Assembly (NCBI GenBank): GCA_045641625.1
Contig: JAZUHH010000081.1
Coordinates: 62,001-126,000 of the forward strand
DNA length: 64,000 nucleotides
Origin: UBA1723 sp045641625
GTDB taxonomy: Bacteria > Bacteroidota > Bacteroidia > Bacteroidales > Paludibacteraceae
Direction of reading: 5' to 3'
The position numbers were made by a program, and so were the translations under genes. Below are positions 45,819-54,442 of this stretch, one piece after another. The first letter of the stretch is position 1. Every line of letters begins with the position of its first letter. Under the pieces are notes generated by a model that did not search any database, was not told the DNA's origin, and saw nothing but the letters and a program-made list of their open reading frames with translations.

Positions 45819-46482
45819 CGTACCCCTACTAACTCAATATTACGTGCGGTATTATACGAAAGTATGTAAATTGTTATCGATAATAACACGGAGTAGAAAA
45901 CGCTTAAATTTGAAACTGCAAAAACAACTTGCTCCATACGAATTTAGTATCATTACAAATACCTGTGTGGGGGGGGTATTTTTGCACGATGCAAACAAAC
46001 GTTTCAATTCTCCAACAGTTAATCTCGCGATAGATGGCGAGGGATTCATGCATCTATTGGAGAATTTAGACTTGCTGAAGGAGGGTGTTTTCGAGAAGAA
46101 AGGTTTTGATCAAGAAGGTCATCCTTTTGCGTTGCTAGATGGAGCACCTATACATTTTGTGCATTACAAAACGTATGAAGATGGTGTAACAAAATGGAAG
46201 TCTCGCGCAGAACGTATACTTTCTGACCACATTTATATAATGGCCACCCCTCACAATGGATTTGAGCGTGCTGACTTGATGGAACGGTTTAACAAACTTC
46301 CATATAAGAAGGTTATGTACACATGGGGCAAATGGGATTATCCTTGGGCATATCAGGTGACACGTGCACATGGTGTATGGCGTCCTTTCACAGAAGTTGC
46401 GTCATTATCAGGGAAGCGTTTCTATGAAACAGCATTTGATATTGCCTCTTGGATAGAGGAAAACGAAAAGAAACTCAAGTAG
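45805..46482 (+). CDS. DUF1919 family protein with in-frame G8 tract
   Basis: A 225-residue protein of the DUF1919 family, found in many capsule loci and thought to act in polysaccharide modification or synthesis. Conserved pieces are FSIITNTCVGGVFL, FNSPTVNLAID, ILSDHIYIMATPHNGFE and KKVMYTWGKWDY. The Gly-Gly of the first motif is encoded by eight consecutive G (45969-45976), and the frame is intact at this length. The ATG at 45805 is preferred over an upstream in-frame GTG inside the previous gene. The enzyme activity is unknown. Confidence 0.75.
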   Translation: MRQPNVPLLTQYYVRYYTKVCKLLSIITRSRKRLNLKLQKQLAPYEFSIITNTCVGGVFLHDANKRFNSPTVNLAIDGEGFMHLLENLDLLKEGVFEKKGFDQEGHPFALLDGAPIHFVHYKTYEDGVTKWKSRAERILSDHIYIMATPHNGFERADLMERFNKLPYKKVMYTWGKWDYPWAYQVTRAHGVWRPFTEVASLSGKRFYETAFDIASWIEENEKKLK

Positions 46483-46959
46483 ATTATTTCAGCCAGCAAC
46501 GCTCGACCATTGTGTTTGACGCTTGCCAGGGTTAATAACTCTGCTAATTTATATAAAATGCAAGATCTAGATGACTTGAAGGAGAGAATCATCTGCTATA
46601 TATACAAGGAGTCTGTTAATGAAGAGATATCATTTTGCGAGCGTATTGGCAAAAAACTTATAGGTAAACACATATTACAAATTCTTATTTATTGGAATAA
46701 TATTCTAAAATAGGAAGAAACTCTAATACCTATTGATAAAGAGGCTTTTGATTAATCCACCACACTAATTCTAGCTCGCTTTGAAACGAAAAAGTGCTGT
46801 GAATGAAACTATTTTTTATATGAAGCTGATTGCATTGTGTCGATTCTTACTTCGTTTGCGATTGTACAGATGAGAATCCTGTTGTGCAACGGTTGACAGT
46901 CTCTTTAACAATCATTGCAAGATGGTTGACTAAGTTGATAGCGATATAAATTAAATTCA
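46483..46959 (+). other. AT-rich gap with short orphan frame
   Basis: No recognisable gene. A short forward frame (from an ATG at 46558 to a stop at 46711-46713, about 51 residues) reads QDLDDLKERIICYIY and is lysine- and isoleucine-rich, but it has no known match or clear start signal. The rest has many stops in all forward frames and may be remains of a lost gene between the DUF1919 gene and the next glycosyltransferase. Confidence 0.4.
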
Positions 46960-48015
46960 ATGAATCCGAAGATTTCTATAATTGTCCCTATATACAATGT
47001 GGAGGAGTACATCCATGAGACGATTGATTGTATTGTGAAGCAGACGTATGAGAACTGGGAGTGCATTTTGGTGGATGATGGGTCGAAAGACAAGAGTCCG
47101 CAGATATGCGATGAGTATGCAGCTAACGATGCTCGCATCAAGGTGATACACAAACCGAATGGTGGGCTTGTGTCGGCTCGAAATGCGGGCTTTGACACCA
47201 TGACAGGAGACTGGCACATGTATCTGGATGGAGACGACTGGATAGATACGGATGCGTTCGAGAAACTGGCAGAGGTGATAAGTCGCCACGAGGATGTGGA
47301 CGTGATGTTCTGGAAGGTTGTGCAAGATTTGAATGGTACATCTATTAAAGGTAAATGGGAGTGGCCTTGCCTTGATCCTGAGCATCTGTATGAAGGTGAC
47401 GAATGTCATGAGTTGGCTCGTCATACTATGATTTATAAGAGTGGCATAACTACTGCTTACGCTAAACTGATTAACACCCAATGGGCAAAGGAGAATGGCA
47501 TCCGTCATGATGATCGCCTGCGCCAGGGAGAGGAGGGTGTAGAGTTTTCTTTGCGCCTGTTTTACTATGCAAGGAAGGCTCTGTATATGAATGCCTACTG
47601 GAACCATTATCGCTATGCGGAGGGATCAATCACGAAGCAGGTGAACGAGAAGAATACTCAGTACATAACCGACTGCTTCAAGGTGATGGAAGAAGACATA
47701 GAGAAGTTCGTGAACAAAGATGAGGTTAAGCGCATGCTGTATCAGCGTGTGGTATATGGACTGATAGCAGTCGCTATGAGTACGTATTTCCATCCGAACA
47801 ATAAAGATTCCGTTTGGACAAAGGTCAAGAAGTTTGCTAAGGTAATAAATGACATACCACTTTACAAAGAGTCTATTAAGCATACTCCTCTTGATTATAT
47901 GGACAAACTGAGGATTATCACTTTGTATTGTATGAAGTACAAATGTTATATTGCTCTTCATTTCATAGGAGTTGCAAAGCAGATGATGCTGAAACGTGGG
48001 AAATTCAATTACTAA
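46960..48015 (+). CDS. Glycosyltransferase family 2
   Basis: A 351-residue GT-A enzyme starting KISIIVPIYNVEEYIHETID. It continues with ILVDDGSKDKSPQICDEYA (DDGS), GLVSARNAGFDTMTGDWHMYLDGDDW (DGDD metal site) and a later RQGEEGVEFSLRLF helix. It probably adds a hexose or hexosamine. Its first 400 bases are richer in G/C at third positions than the preceding genes, a change that recurs in 49229-51550. Confidence 0.9.
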   Translation: MNPKISIIVPIYNVEEYIHETIDCIVKQTYENWECILVDDGSKDKSPQICDEYAANDARIKVIHKPNGGLVSARNAGFDTMTGDWHMYLDGDDWIDTDAFEKLAEVISRHEDVDVMFWKVVQDLNGTSIKGKWEWPCLDPEHLYEGDECHELARHTMIYKSGITTAYAKLINTQWAKENGIRHDDRLRQGEEGVEFSLRLFYYARKALYMNAYWNHYRYAEGSITKQVNEKNTQYITDCFKVMEEDIEKFVNKDEVKRMLYQRVVYGLIAVAMSTYFHPNNKDSVWTKVKKFAKVINDIPLYKESIKHTPLDYMDKLRIITLYCMKYKCYIALHFIGVAKQMMLKRGKFNY

Positions 48016-48018
48016 GAC

Positions 48019-49224
48019 ATGATAGATATTAAAAATATAAAGGACTGTTGCGGCTGTTCGGCATGTGCGCAGGCATGTGCGAAAGGGTGCATCACTATGG
48101 TGGAGGATGAGGAAGGTTTTCTTTATCCTAATATTGATACGACAACATGTGTTGACTGTGGGGTGTGCGAGAAGGTGTGTCCGGTGCAGAATGTGAAGTC
48201 TGAAGATAAGAAAGAGCAGAAAGCATTCGTAGTACAGAACCGAGACTTAGAGGTTTTGAGACAAAGTACTTCAGGAGGTGCATTCACAGCAATAGCTCAG
48301 AGGATTTTGAGTGAGGGCGGTATAGTATGTGGAGCTGCTTATGATGGCGATTTAACTGTGAAGCATGTTTTTGTAGAAGATGTTGAGTCGCTCAAAAAGT
48401 TCAGAAACAGTAAATATGTGCAGAGCCAGATAGGTGATACTTTCAAAAAAACAAAAGAGTATTTGCTCTGCGGAAGGAAGGTGCTCTATAGTGGTACTCC
48501 ATGCCAATTGGAAGGTTTGCTGACTTATCTAAGGAAGCCTTATGAAAACCTATGGACTGTGGATGTCGTTTGTCATGCTTGTCCTTCACCGTTGATGTTC
48601 CGCAAGTATAAGGAATGGCAGAGAGCCCAAGGTGATGATATTGAAAGTATTGCATTCAGAGACAAGCACTACGGCTATAAATATTCAACGATGTCGGTAT
48701 TCAGAAAGACAAGCAAAAACTATCATGAAGGTATAGATACAGATCCGTATTTGAGAGCATTCTTCCAACATATAAGTGTGCGTCCTAGTTGCTTCTCTTG
48801 TGCATTTAAGAAGCAGTATCGTTTGACTGACTTTACAATATGGGATTGTTTTGATGTGGATAGATTCTGCAAGGAAATGGATAATGATCGTGGTGTGACG
48901 AAGATATTGTGTCACACAGAACGGGCACAAACGGCAATGCCTGAATTAGAAAAATATCTAAAAATTTGTGAAATAACTCCAGAGGAGGCCGTAGAAGGTG
49001 AAAAAGAGATATTCCAATCTGCTTCGACATGCGATAAACGTGATGAGTTCTTCCATGATCTGAATACAATGCCAGTAGAAGATTGTTTTAATAAATATTT
49101 TCCATTAACTTTTAGTCATAAGTTTGAAAAGCTGATAAGGCTTTGGACAAATCGTCTTGGCATATATAAAATGGCTAAGAAGATTTTTAAACTCATAAAT
49201 GGAAAAAAAGAGATTAAACGATAA
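48019..49224 (+). CDS. FrhB-like protein (coenzyme F420 hydrogenase/dehydrogenase beta-subunit family) with two 4Fe-4S motifs
   Basis: A 401-residue protein. The N-terminus has two ferredoxin-type cysteine clusters, CCGCSACAQACAKGC (about 10-24) and CVDCGVCEKVCP (about 41-52). These are followed by the FrhB N- and C-terminal domains with STSGGAFTAIA, VLYSGTPCQLEGL, VDVVCHACPSP and CFSCAFKKQYRLTDFTIWD. In methanogens the family transfers electrons to F420. In Bacteroidota it is seen in polysaccharide loci next to pyruvyl transferases, as here, and its role is unknown. It overlaps the in-frame upstream extension of the next gene. Confidence 0.85.
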   Translation: MIDIKNIKDCCGCSACAQACAKGCITMVEDEEGFLYPNIDTTTCVDCGVCEKVCPVQNVKSEDKKEQKAFVVQNRDLEVLRQSTSGGAFTAIAQRILSEGGIVCGAAYDGDLTVKHVFVEDVESLKKFRNSKYVQSQIGDTFKKTKEYLLCGRKVLYSGTPCQLEGLLTYLRKPYENLWTVDVVCHACPSPLMFRKYKEWQRAQGDDIESIAFRDKHYGYKYSTMSVFRKTSKNYHEGIDTDPYLRAFFQHISVRPSCFSCAFKKQYRLTDFTIWDCFDVDRFCKEMDNDRGVTKILCHTERAQTAMPELEKYLKICEITPEEAVEGEKEIFQSASTCDKRDEFFHDLNTMPVEDCFNKYFPLTFSHKFEKLIRLWTNRLGIYKMAKKIFKLINGKKEIKR

Positions 49225-49228
49225 CGAT

Positions 49229-50389
49229 ATGAAAATAGCATTAGCAATAAATTATGATTACCCTGACTATGGAGGTATGCTGCAAGCCTTTGCTACTCAG
49301 CGTGTGCTGGAGAAGCAGGGAGTGGAGAGTGAAGCCATATGTTTTGACGAGTTGAAGGGTGACATCAATAAGAGGAAGTGGAAGTACTTCCTGAGCAACA
49401 TGCTAGACTTGAGCATTGTGAAGGAGAAAGGACGTGTGATAGAGAAACGACTGAGGCAGAAGTCTAACAAGGAGTTGAGCCGGAAGCTGGCTGAGAGAAA
49501 CAAGGCTTTCGAGCGTTGGTGCAAGGAGATGTTTCGTACATCGAGGACTTGGGAGAGTTGGAAAGCAATGTCGGAGGGGTGCCTCGAATATGATGCTGTG
49601 GTGGTGGGTAGCGACCAGCTGTGGTTGCCATCTAACGTGATGGCTGACTACTACACGCTTAACTGGGTGCCTGAGGATGTGAACAAGGTGTGCTATGCCA
49701 CAAGTTTCGGCATAGGGAAGATACCAGCGAAGTATGAGGGTGATTACAGGAAGTTCCTGAGCAAAATCAACTATCTGTCGGCACGTGAGATAAGTGGTCA
49801 GGAAATTATCAAGCACATCATCGGGAAGGATGTGCAGCAGGTGTGTGATCCTGCCTTGCTCCTCGATCGTGAGGGATGGGATGAGGTGGCTTCGGAGCGA
49901 CTGGTGAAGGAGCCATACATATTTTGCTACTTCATGGGTGATAATCCCGACCAGAGAGAGTTTGTGAAGCGATTGGCTAAGAATACGGGATGCAAGGTGG
50001 TGGCATTGCTGCACCTGGATCAGTACATTCCGGCTGACGAGGAGTATGTGGATTATGCGCCATACGATGTAACTCCGGCAGATTTCGTGTCGCTGGTAAA
50101 ACATGCGGATTATGTGTGTACAGACTCGTTCCACGGTACGGTGTTCAGTATCAACTACAGCAGGACGTTTTTCACGTTCAAGAGGTTCAACAAGAAGGCT
50201 TCTTTGAACACGAATACGCGCATCACTTCGCTGTTATCTACATTGGGGCTTGAATCTCGTTTGTTTGAAGGAAGTGCCAGTGTGGATGGTGACATTGAGA
50301 TACAAGGATGGGAAGAAATTCAGGAACGAGTGTCGAAGTTCAGAGCCGTGTCGCTAACTTATTTAATGAATTCAATCGAAAACAAATAA
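49229..50389 (+). CDS. Polysaccharide pyruvyl transferase family protein
   Basis: A 386-residue member of the same family as the gene at 42500. It opens MKIALAINYDYPDYGGMLQAFA and has VVGSDQLWLPSNV near 130, VCDPALLLDREGWDEVA, and VCTDSFHGTVFSINYSRTF, a family signature. The ATG at 49229 is preferred because the conserved N-terminal strand starts there; an in-frame ATG 30 nt earlier lies inside the FrhB-like gene. Codon use is G/C-ending (CTG, GTG, AAG), unlike 36390-46482, suggesting a different origin within the locus. Confidence 0.85.
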   Translation: MKIALAINYDYPDYGGMLQAFATQRVLEKQGVESEAICFDELKGDINKRKWKYFLSNMLDLSIVKEKGRVIEKRLRQKSNKELSRKLAERNKAFERWCKEMFRTSRTWESWKAMSEGCLEYDAVVVGSDQLWLPSNVMADYYTLNWVPEDVNKVCYATSFGIGKIPAKYEGDYRKFLSKINYLSAREISGQEIIKHIIGKDVQQVCDPALLLDREGWDEVASERLVKEPYIFCYFMGDNPDQREFVKRLAKNTGCKVVALLHLDQYIPADEEYVDYAPYDVTPADFVSLVKHADYVCTDSFHGTVFSINYSRTFFTFKRFNKKASLNTNTRITSLLSTLGLESRLFEGSASVDGDIEIQGWEEIQERVSKFRAVSLTYLMNSIENK

Positions 50390-50437
50390 TTTATAACCTT
50401 ATATATACCTTCCTTAAAGGAGGTTAGGAGGGCCTTT

Positions 50438-51550
50438 ATGAAAGTAGCAATAATCGGTGGTCCGATACTTTCGGGCGGTAAGAAGAATCTGATAATGGAG
50501 TATTTCCGTCACATGGATAAGACGGTAGTGCAGATGGATATAGTGTGCAATGACGACAGCGATGCCATCCCGCAGGAGGAGATTGAGGCGCTGGGCGGAA
50601 GGGTGCAGATAGTGCCTTCGTTTAAGAATCCAAAGGGACATACAGAAGAGTTGCTCAAGCTGTTCAAGAGAGAGAAGTATGACGTTGTCCATGCGTATAA
50701 CAGTACGATGAACCTGTTCCCGATGTGGGCAGCTAAAAAGGCAGGCGTAAAGGTGCGTATATCAGAGAGTCTCTCGATGGCGGCTTCAGGTGAATGGAAA
50801 ACGTATGTGAAGTATATGCTGAAGCCGTTCGCAAGGATGTACGCAACGCACTATATGTCGTGTGGTGAGGACTGTGGTGTGTTCCAGTTCGGACAAAAAG
50901 CGATGGATGAGGGCAGAATTGCAATATTCAAGACTGCTATCGACACGGATTTCAACCGCTTTCAGCCGGAGCTGAGGGAGAAGACGCGCAAGGCATTCGG
51001 ATGGGAATACAAGGTGGTGTATGGCTTCATCGGCAGGTTTGAGCCGCAGAAGAATCCGCTGTTTCTCATTGACATCATGGGTGAGATAAGGAAACGTCAG
51101 GAGAATGCTCAGTTTGTGATAATCGGTGCCGGTGGCTTGGAACACAAGATGAAGGTTCGCATTAAAGAGGTGGGCATTGAGGACTCGATGGCTTGGCTGG
51201 GCAGACGTGAGGATATCCAACAGTTTTATAATGCTTTTGATGCCTTCCTACTGCCTTCTATTTACGAGGGGTTACCTGTGGTGGGACTGGAGAGCCAGAG
51301 CGCAGGTCTGCCGATGTTCTTCTCGACCGCCATCACTCCCGAGGCTGCTGCATGCGAACTTGGTGTATTCATCCCTTTGGAGGCTGGTGCTGCTAAATGG
51401 GCAGAGAAGATTATACCTATTGTGGAGAAAAACATGCCCATACGAAGAAGCTATGCTGAAGAGGTTGCATTAGCGGGATTCGACAGCCGCACGGAAGCAA
51501 AAAGAATGCAGAAGTTCTATGAGAATGCACTCGAGAATGCGAAATCGTAG
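50438..51550 (+). CDS. Glycosyltransferase family 4
   Basis: A 370-residue GT-B enzyme starting VAIIGGPILSGGKKNLIM. It has KYDVVHAYNSTMNLFPMW, the donor domain VVYGFIGRFEPQKNPLFLID (about 200), FVIIGAGGLEHKMK and AFLLPSIYEGLPVVGLESQ (E-x7-E motif). The gene is preceded by a GGAGG-rich stretch (50415-50432) that may act as an unusually good ribosome-binding site for this phylum. Codon use matches the preceding gene. Confidence 0.9.
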   Translation: MKVAIIGGPILSGGKKNLIMEYFRHMDKTVVQMDIVCNDDSDAIPQEEIEALGGRVQIVPSFKNPKGHTEELLKLFKREKYDVVHAYNSTMNLFPMWAAKKAGVKVRISESLSMAASGEWKTYVKYMLKPFARMYATHYMSCGEDCGVFQFGQKAMDEGRIAIFKTAIDTDFNRFQPELREKTRKAFGWEYKVVYGFIGRFEPQKNPLFLIDIMGEIRKRQENAQFVIIGAGGLEHKMKVRIKEVGIEDSMAWLGRREDIQQFYNAFDAFLLPSIYEGLPVVGLESQSAGLPMFFSTAITPEAAACELGVFIPLEAGAAKWAEKIIPIVEKNMPIRRSYAEEVALAGFDSRTEAKRMQKFYENALENAKS

Positions 51551-51734
51551 TTTTAAGTCTTTGTCACTTTTAATCTTAAAATAAGGATGAAAGGATAGCT
51601 ATAGCGAAAAGGAATATATGAGTGATGTATTCTGGTAAAAATGCTATTGATGTCTTTATGTGCTTCACTTGTTTTTTTTCGAATGGATGGTTATTATATA
51701 ATGTGAAAATGACTAATTTTTTGTGTTAGAGGGC

Positions 51735-52973
51735 ATGGAAGCATTATTCTATCAGCTCCTTCAGGTTGCAATTGGAAATAGAAAGACTATGGCTGCGGTT
51801 CCTTCAAAAGAGCAATGGTTAGAACTTTTTGCTATAGCAAAGAAGCATGCATTGGTAGCAGTGGCATTTGCAGGAGTTACAAAATTGAATACAGCCAGTG
51901 ATTATGGTTCGTCTCTAGGTATAGATGAGAAGATTTACCTGAAATGGCTTGGTGTGGTGGCTATGACTCAGCAGCGGAACAAGGAGATTACTGCCGCTTG
52001 TTCTGAACTCTGCAAGGAACTGGCACATGATGGTTTGGCTTCGTGCATCCTGAAAGGTCAGGGCAACTTGGAGTATTATCCAGAGGATTTGAAGGATTAT
52101 CGTACCCCGGGCGACATTGACGTTTGGTGTACGCCAATAGATCCAAGAGGACTGGACATTGCCGTATCGAATGGGGATGGCAAGAGTTCTCACTATGAGA
52201 AATATCATGGTATTGAGGCGGTGATAGAATACTCTCTGATGAGAGCGAGAATAGCGGATGTTTCAAAACCTGAGATACGTTACAACAATACCGAAACCCA
52301 TAATATATGGTCTTGGGACGTGGAAATCCATCATCGTCCATCCATGATGAACAGTTTTATCCATAACGCCCGTATTCAACAATGGTGCAAGGATTATGCC
52401 CAGTTCGGAGCGCATTCATACAATGGGTTCAATGTGCCAACGATTTCGTTCAATGTCGTTTATCAACTCTCGCATATATACACACATCTCTTTGATGAGG
52501 GGATCGGACTTCGTCAACTTCTTGACTATTACTTTGTGCTCCGTGTGCTTCATATTGAACAAAGTTCGCTTTCAGATCGTACGGAATCCATGACTCCGTG
52601 GACAAAAGTTATGGGGAAAACTGTTCGTTCGAACGAGGAGATTATGCGTATATTCAGTCGTTTCGGCATGAAGAAGTTTGCAGGAGCTACAATGTATGTC
52701 CTCCAAAACGTCTTTGCCATGCCTAACGAATATCTCATATGTCAGCCTAATGAGAAGGAAGGAAGGTTCCTCCTCAATGAGATTATGCAAGCCGGCAATT
52801 TTGGCAAGTATGATGAACGTATAAAGCACGGTGGTACTAAAATGCAGCATGCATGGGAGAAATCAAAGCATAACTTTCGCCTCCTCTCTCATTATCCAGA
52901 AGAAGTCCTTTGGGAACCTTTCTTCCGTCTGTATCATTGGATCTGGCGCAAACTTGAACTTTGGCGGTATTAG
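51735..52973 (+). CDS. Nucleotidyltransferase-fold protein (NTP_transf_5 type)
   Basis: A 412-residue protein of the nucleotidyltransferase family often found in Bacteroidota polysaccharide loci. The catalytic signature appears as CILKGQGNLEYYPEDLKDYRTPGDIDVWC (read as LKGQGN then GDIDVW, with the two Asp near 130), and a later EIHHRPSMMN supplies a third acidic residue. The C-terminal half is helical. Its substrate is unknown. An in-frame GTG four codons earlier is an alternative start. It is the last gene before the fucose pair, after a short 184-bp gap. Confidence 0.75.
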   Translation: MEALFYQLLQVAIGNRKTMAAVPSKEQWLELFAIAKKHALVAVAFAGVTKLNTASDYGSSLGIDEKIYLKWLGVVAMTQQRNKEITAACSELCKELAHDGLASCILKGQGNLEYYPEDLKDYRTPGDIDVWCTPIDPRGLDIAVSNGDGKSSHYEKYHGIEAVIEYSLMRARIADVSKPEIRYNNTETHNIWSWDVEIHHRPSMMNSFIHNARIQQWCKDYAQFGAHSYNGFNVPTISFNVVYQLSHIYTHLFDEGIGLRQLLDYYFVLRVLHIEQSSLSDRTESMTPWTKVMGKTVRSNEEIMRIFSRFGMKKFAGATMYVLQNVFAMPNEYLICQPNEKEGRFLLNEIMQAGNFGKYDERIKHGGTKMQHAWEKSKHNFRLLSHYPEEVLWEPFFRLYHWIWRKLELWRY

Positions 52974-52999
52974 TTCTGTTGGTAAAGAACCTTGAAGAT

Positions 53000-53027
53000 A
53001 TTAGGAATATGGGAATACATTCCTAAT
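53000..53027 (+). terminator. Stem-loop after the nucleotidyltransferase gene
   Basis: A perfect 9-bp inverted repeat (ATTAGGAAT at 53000-53008, ATTCCTAAT at 53019-53027) lies 27 nt past the stop. It lacks a following T run, so it may be a weak terminator or an RNA-stabilising hairpin. Confidence 0.4.
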
Positions 53028-53072
53028 CACTGCCATATTTATCTATTTAAATAAAATACTCCCGAAAGATCT

Positions 53073-53104
53073 ATTATTTTTGTGTACCTTTGCACAAAAA
53101 TAAT
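53073..53104 (+). promoter_or_regulatory. gmd promoter enclosed in a 12-bp perfect palindrome
   Basis: The -7 element TACCTTTG (53085-53092) exactly fills the 8-bp spacer of a perfect inverted repeat, ATTATTTTTGTG (53073-53084) and CACAAAAATAAT (53093-53104). No TTTG -33 is seen. The arrangement looks like an operator that would cover the promoter core. The leader to the gmd ATG is about 75-80 nt. Confidence 0.6.
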
Positions 53105-53179
53105 TCGTTAGTCATGGTGACGATGTAATTGATAATGTTGATTTAATAACGTCTAACGAAGAAAAAAGAAATAATATAA

Positions 53180-54271
53180 ATGAAGAAAGTTGCATTGATT
53201 ACTGGCGTGACTGGTCAGGATGGCTCATATTTGAGCGAGCTCTTGTTGGAGAAAGGTTATGATGTTCATGGCATAATTCGTCGTTCCTCGGTGGATTATC
53301 GTGAGCGTATTGCCCATCTTGAGGGTGTGCCAGGATTTCATCTTCATTTCGGAGATCTTGGTGATTCAATGTCTTTAGTGAAGGTGGTCGGTCAGGTGAA
53401 GCCTACAGAGATCTACAACCTTGCGGCGCAGAGCCATGTTCAGGTTTCTTTTGACTCTCCGGAGTTTACTGCAGATGTCGATGCAACAGGAGTTCTTCGT
53501 GTTCTTGAGGCTGTCCGTGCATGCGGTCTTGAGAAGACTTGCCGTATCTATCAGGCATCTACTTCCGAGTTGTATGGTAAGGTAGAGGAGGTCCCTCAGA
53601 ACGAGAACACTCCTTTTCACCCATATTCTCCATACGCAGTGGCAAAGCTTTACGGTTTCTGGATTGTCAAGGAGTATCGTGAGGCTTACAACATGTACTG
53701 CTGTTCCGGAATCCTGTTCAACCATGAGTCAGAGCGTAGAGGAGAAACTTTCGTAACTCGAAAGATTACTCTTGCTGCGGCACGTATTGCCCAGGGTAAG
53801 CAGGATAAGTTGTTCTTGGGTAACCTTGACTCTTTGCGAGATTGGGGATATGCCAAGGATTACGTTGAGTGTATGTGGTTGATCCTTCAGCAGGAGAAGC
53901 CAGAGGATTTCGTTATTGCAACAGGAGTTCAGCACTCTGTTCGTGAGTTTACTTCTCTGGCATTCAAACACGCAGGTATCGAGCTTGAGTTCAAGGGCGA
54001 AGGTATGAACGAGAAGGGATATGACAAAGCTACAGGCAGGTGCTTGGTAGAGGTGTCTCCTGATTTCTACCGTCCAACAGATGTGGTCAACCTATGGGGT
54101 GACCCTACAAAGGCAAAGGCAAAGCTTGGATGGAACCCTTCAAAGACCTCTTTCGAAGAGTTGGTAAAGATAATGGTAGAGAGCGACATGGCAAAGGTTG
54201 CTGTAGAGCGCGAAAGCGAGCGTGTGCGTACTAACCTTGCCGCATATCTAGAGAAGGGTATTGTTAAGTAG
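53180..54271 (+). CDS. gmd: GDP-mannose 4,6-dehydratase
   Basis: A 363-residue SDR enzyme converting GDP-mannose to GDP-4-keto-6-deoxymannose, the first step to GDP-L-fucose. Diagnostic segments are ALITGVTGQDGSYLSELLLEKGY, GIIRRSS, LAAQSHVQVSF, QASTSELYGKV (catalytic Thr/Glu), YSPYAVAKLYG (YxxxK) and FNHESERRGETFVTRKIT. It has its own promoter. The partner gene fcl, normally adjacent, is separated by an inserted cassette (54275-54922). Confidence 0.95.
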   Translation: MKKVALITGVTGQDGSYLSELLLEKGYDVHGIIRRSSVDYRERIAHLEGVPGFHLHFGDLGDSMSLVKVVGQVKPTEIYNLAAQSHVQVSFDSPEFTADVDATGVLRVLEAVRACGLEKTCRIYQASTSELYGKVEEVPQNENTPFHPYSPYAVAKLYGFWIVKEYREAYNMYCCSGILFNHESERRGETFVTRKITLAAARIAQGKQDKLFLGNLDSLRDWGYAKDYVECMWLILQQEKPEDFVIATGVQHSVREFTSLAFKHAGIELEFKGEGMNEKGYDKATGRCLVEVSPDFYRPTDVVNLWGDPTKAKAKLGWNPSKTSFEELVKIMVESDMAKVAVERESERVRTNLAAYLEKGIVK

Positions 54272-54274
54272 ATT

Positions 54275-54442
54275 GACGTTAACCACAGACTAGCACTGTC
54301 ACAGATTTTGGTTTGGCGTTAGCCACAGATTAACACAAATTGTCACAGATTTTGGTTTGACGCAAACCACAGACTAGCACTGTCACAGATTTTGGTTTGA
54401 CGCTAACCACAGATTAACATTCATTATCACAGAAGATAAATC
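54275..54442 (+). repeat. A-B-A-B tandem repeat, about 84-bp period
   Basis: Four related units lie in tandem: 54275-54314, 54315-54358, 54359-54398 and 54399-54442. Units 1 and 3 (40 nt) are nearly identical; units 2 and 4 share CCACAGATTAACA. All contain CCACAGA near the start and CACAGA later. The pattern equals a duplication of an 84-bp block. The motif CACAGAT is also part of the 23-bp repeats that flank the neighbouring gene. Confidence 0.75.

Noticed and set aside
53073..53104. Palindrome at gmd as a terminator of the upstream gene
   Set aside because: It encloses a good -7 element, lacks a T run after the right arm, and lies 100 bp past the upstream stop; an operator is more likely.
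54275..54442. CRISPR array
   Set aside because: The units follow each other without unique spacers of constant length, the pattern is a simple two-fold duplication, and no cas genes are present.
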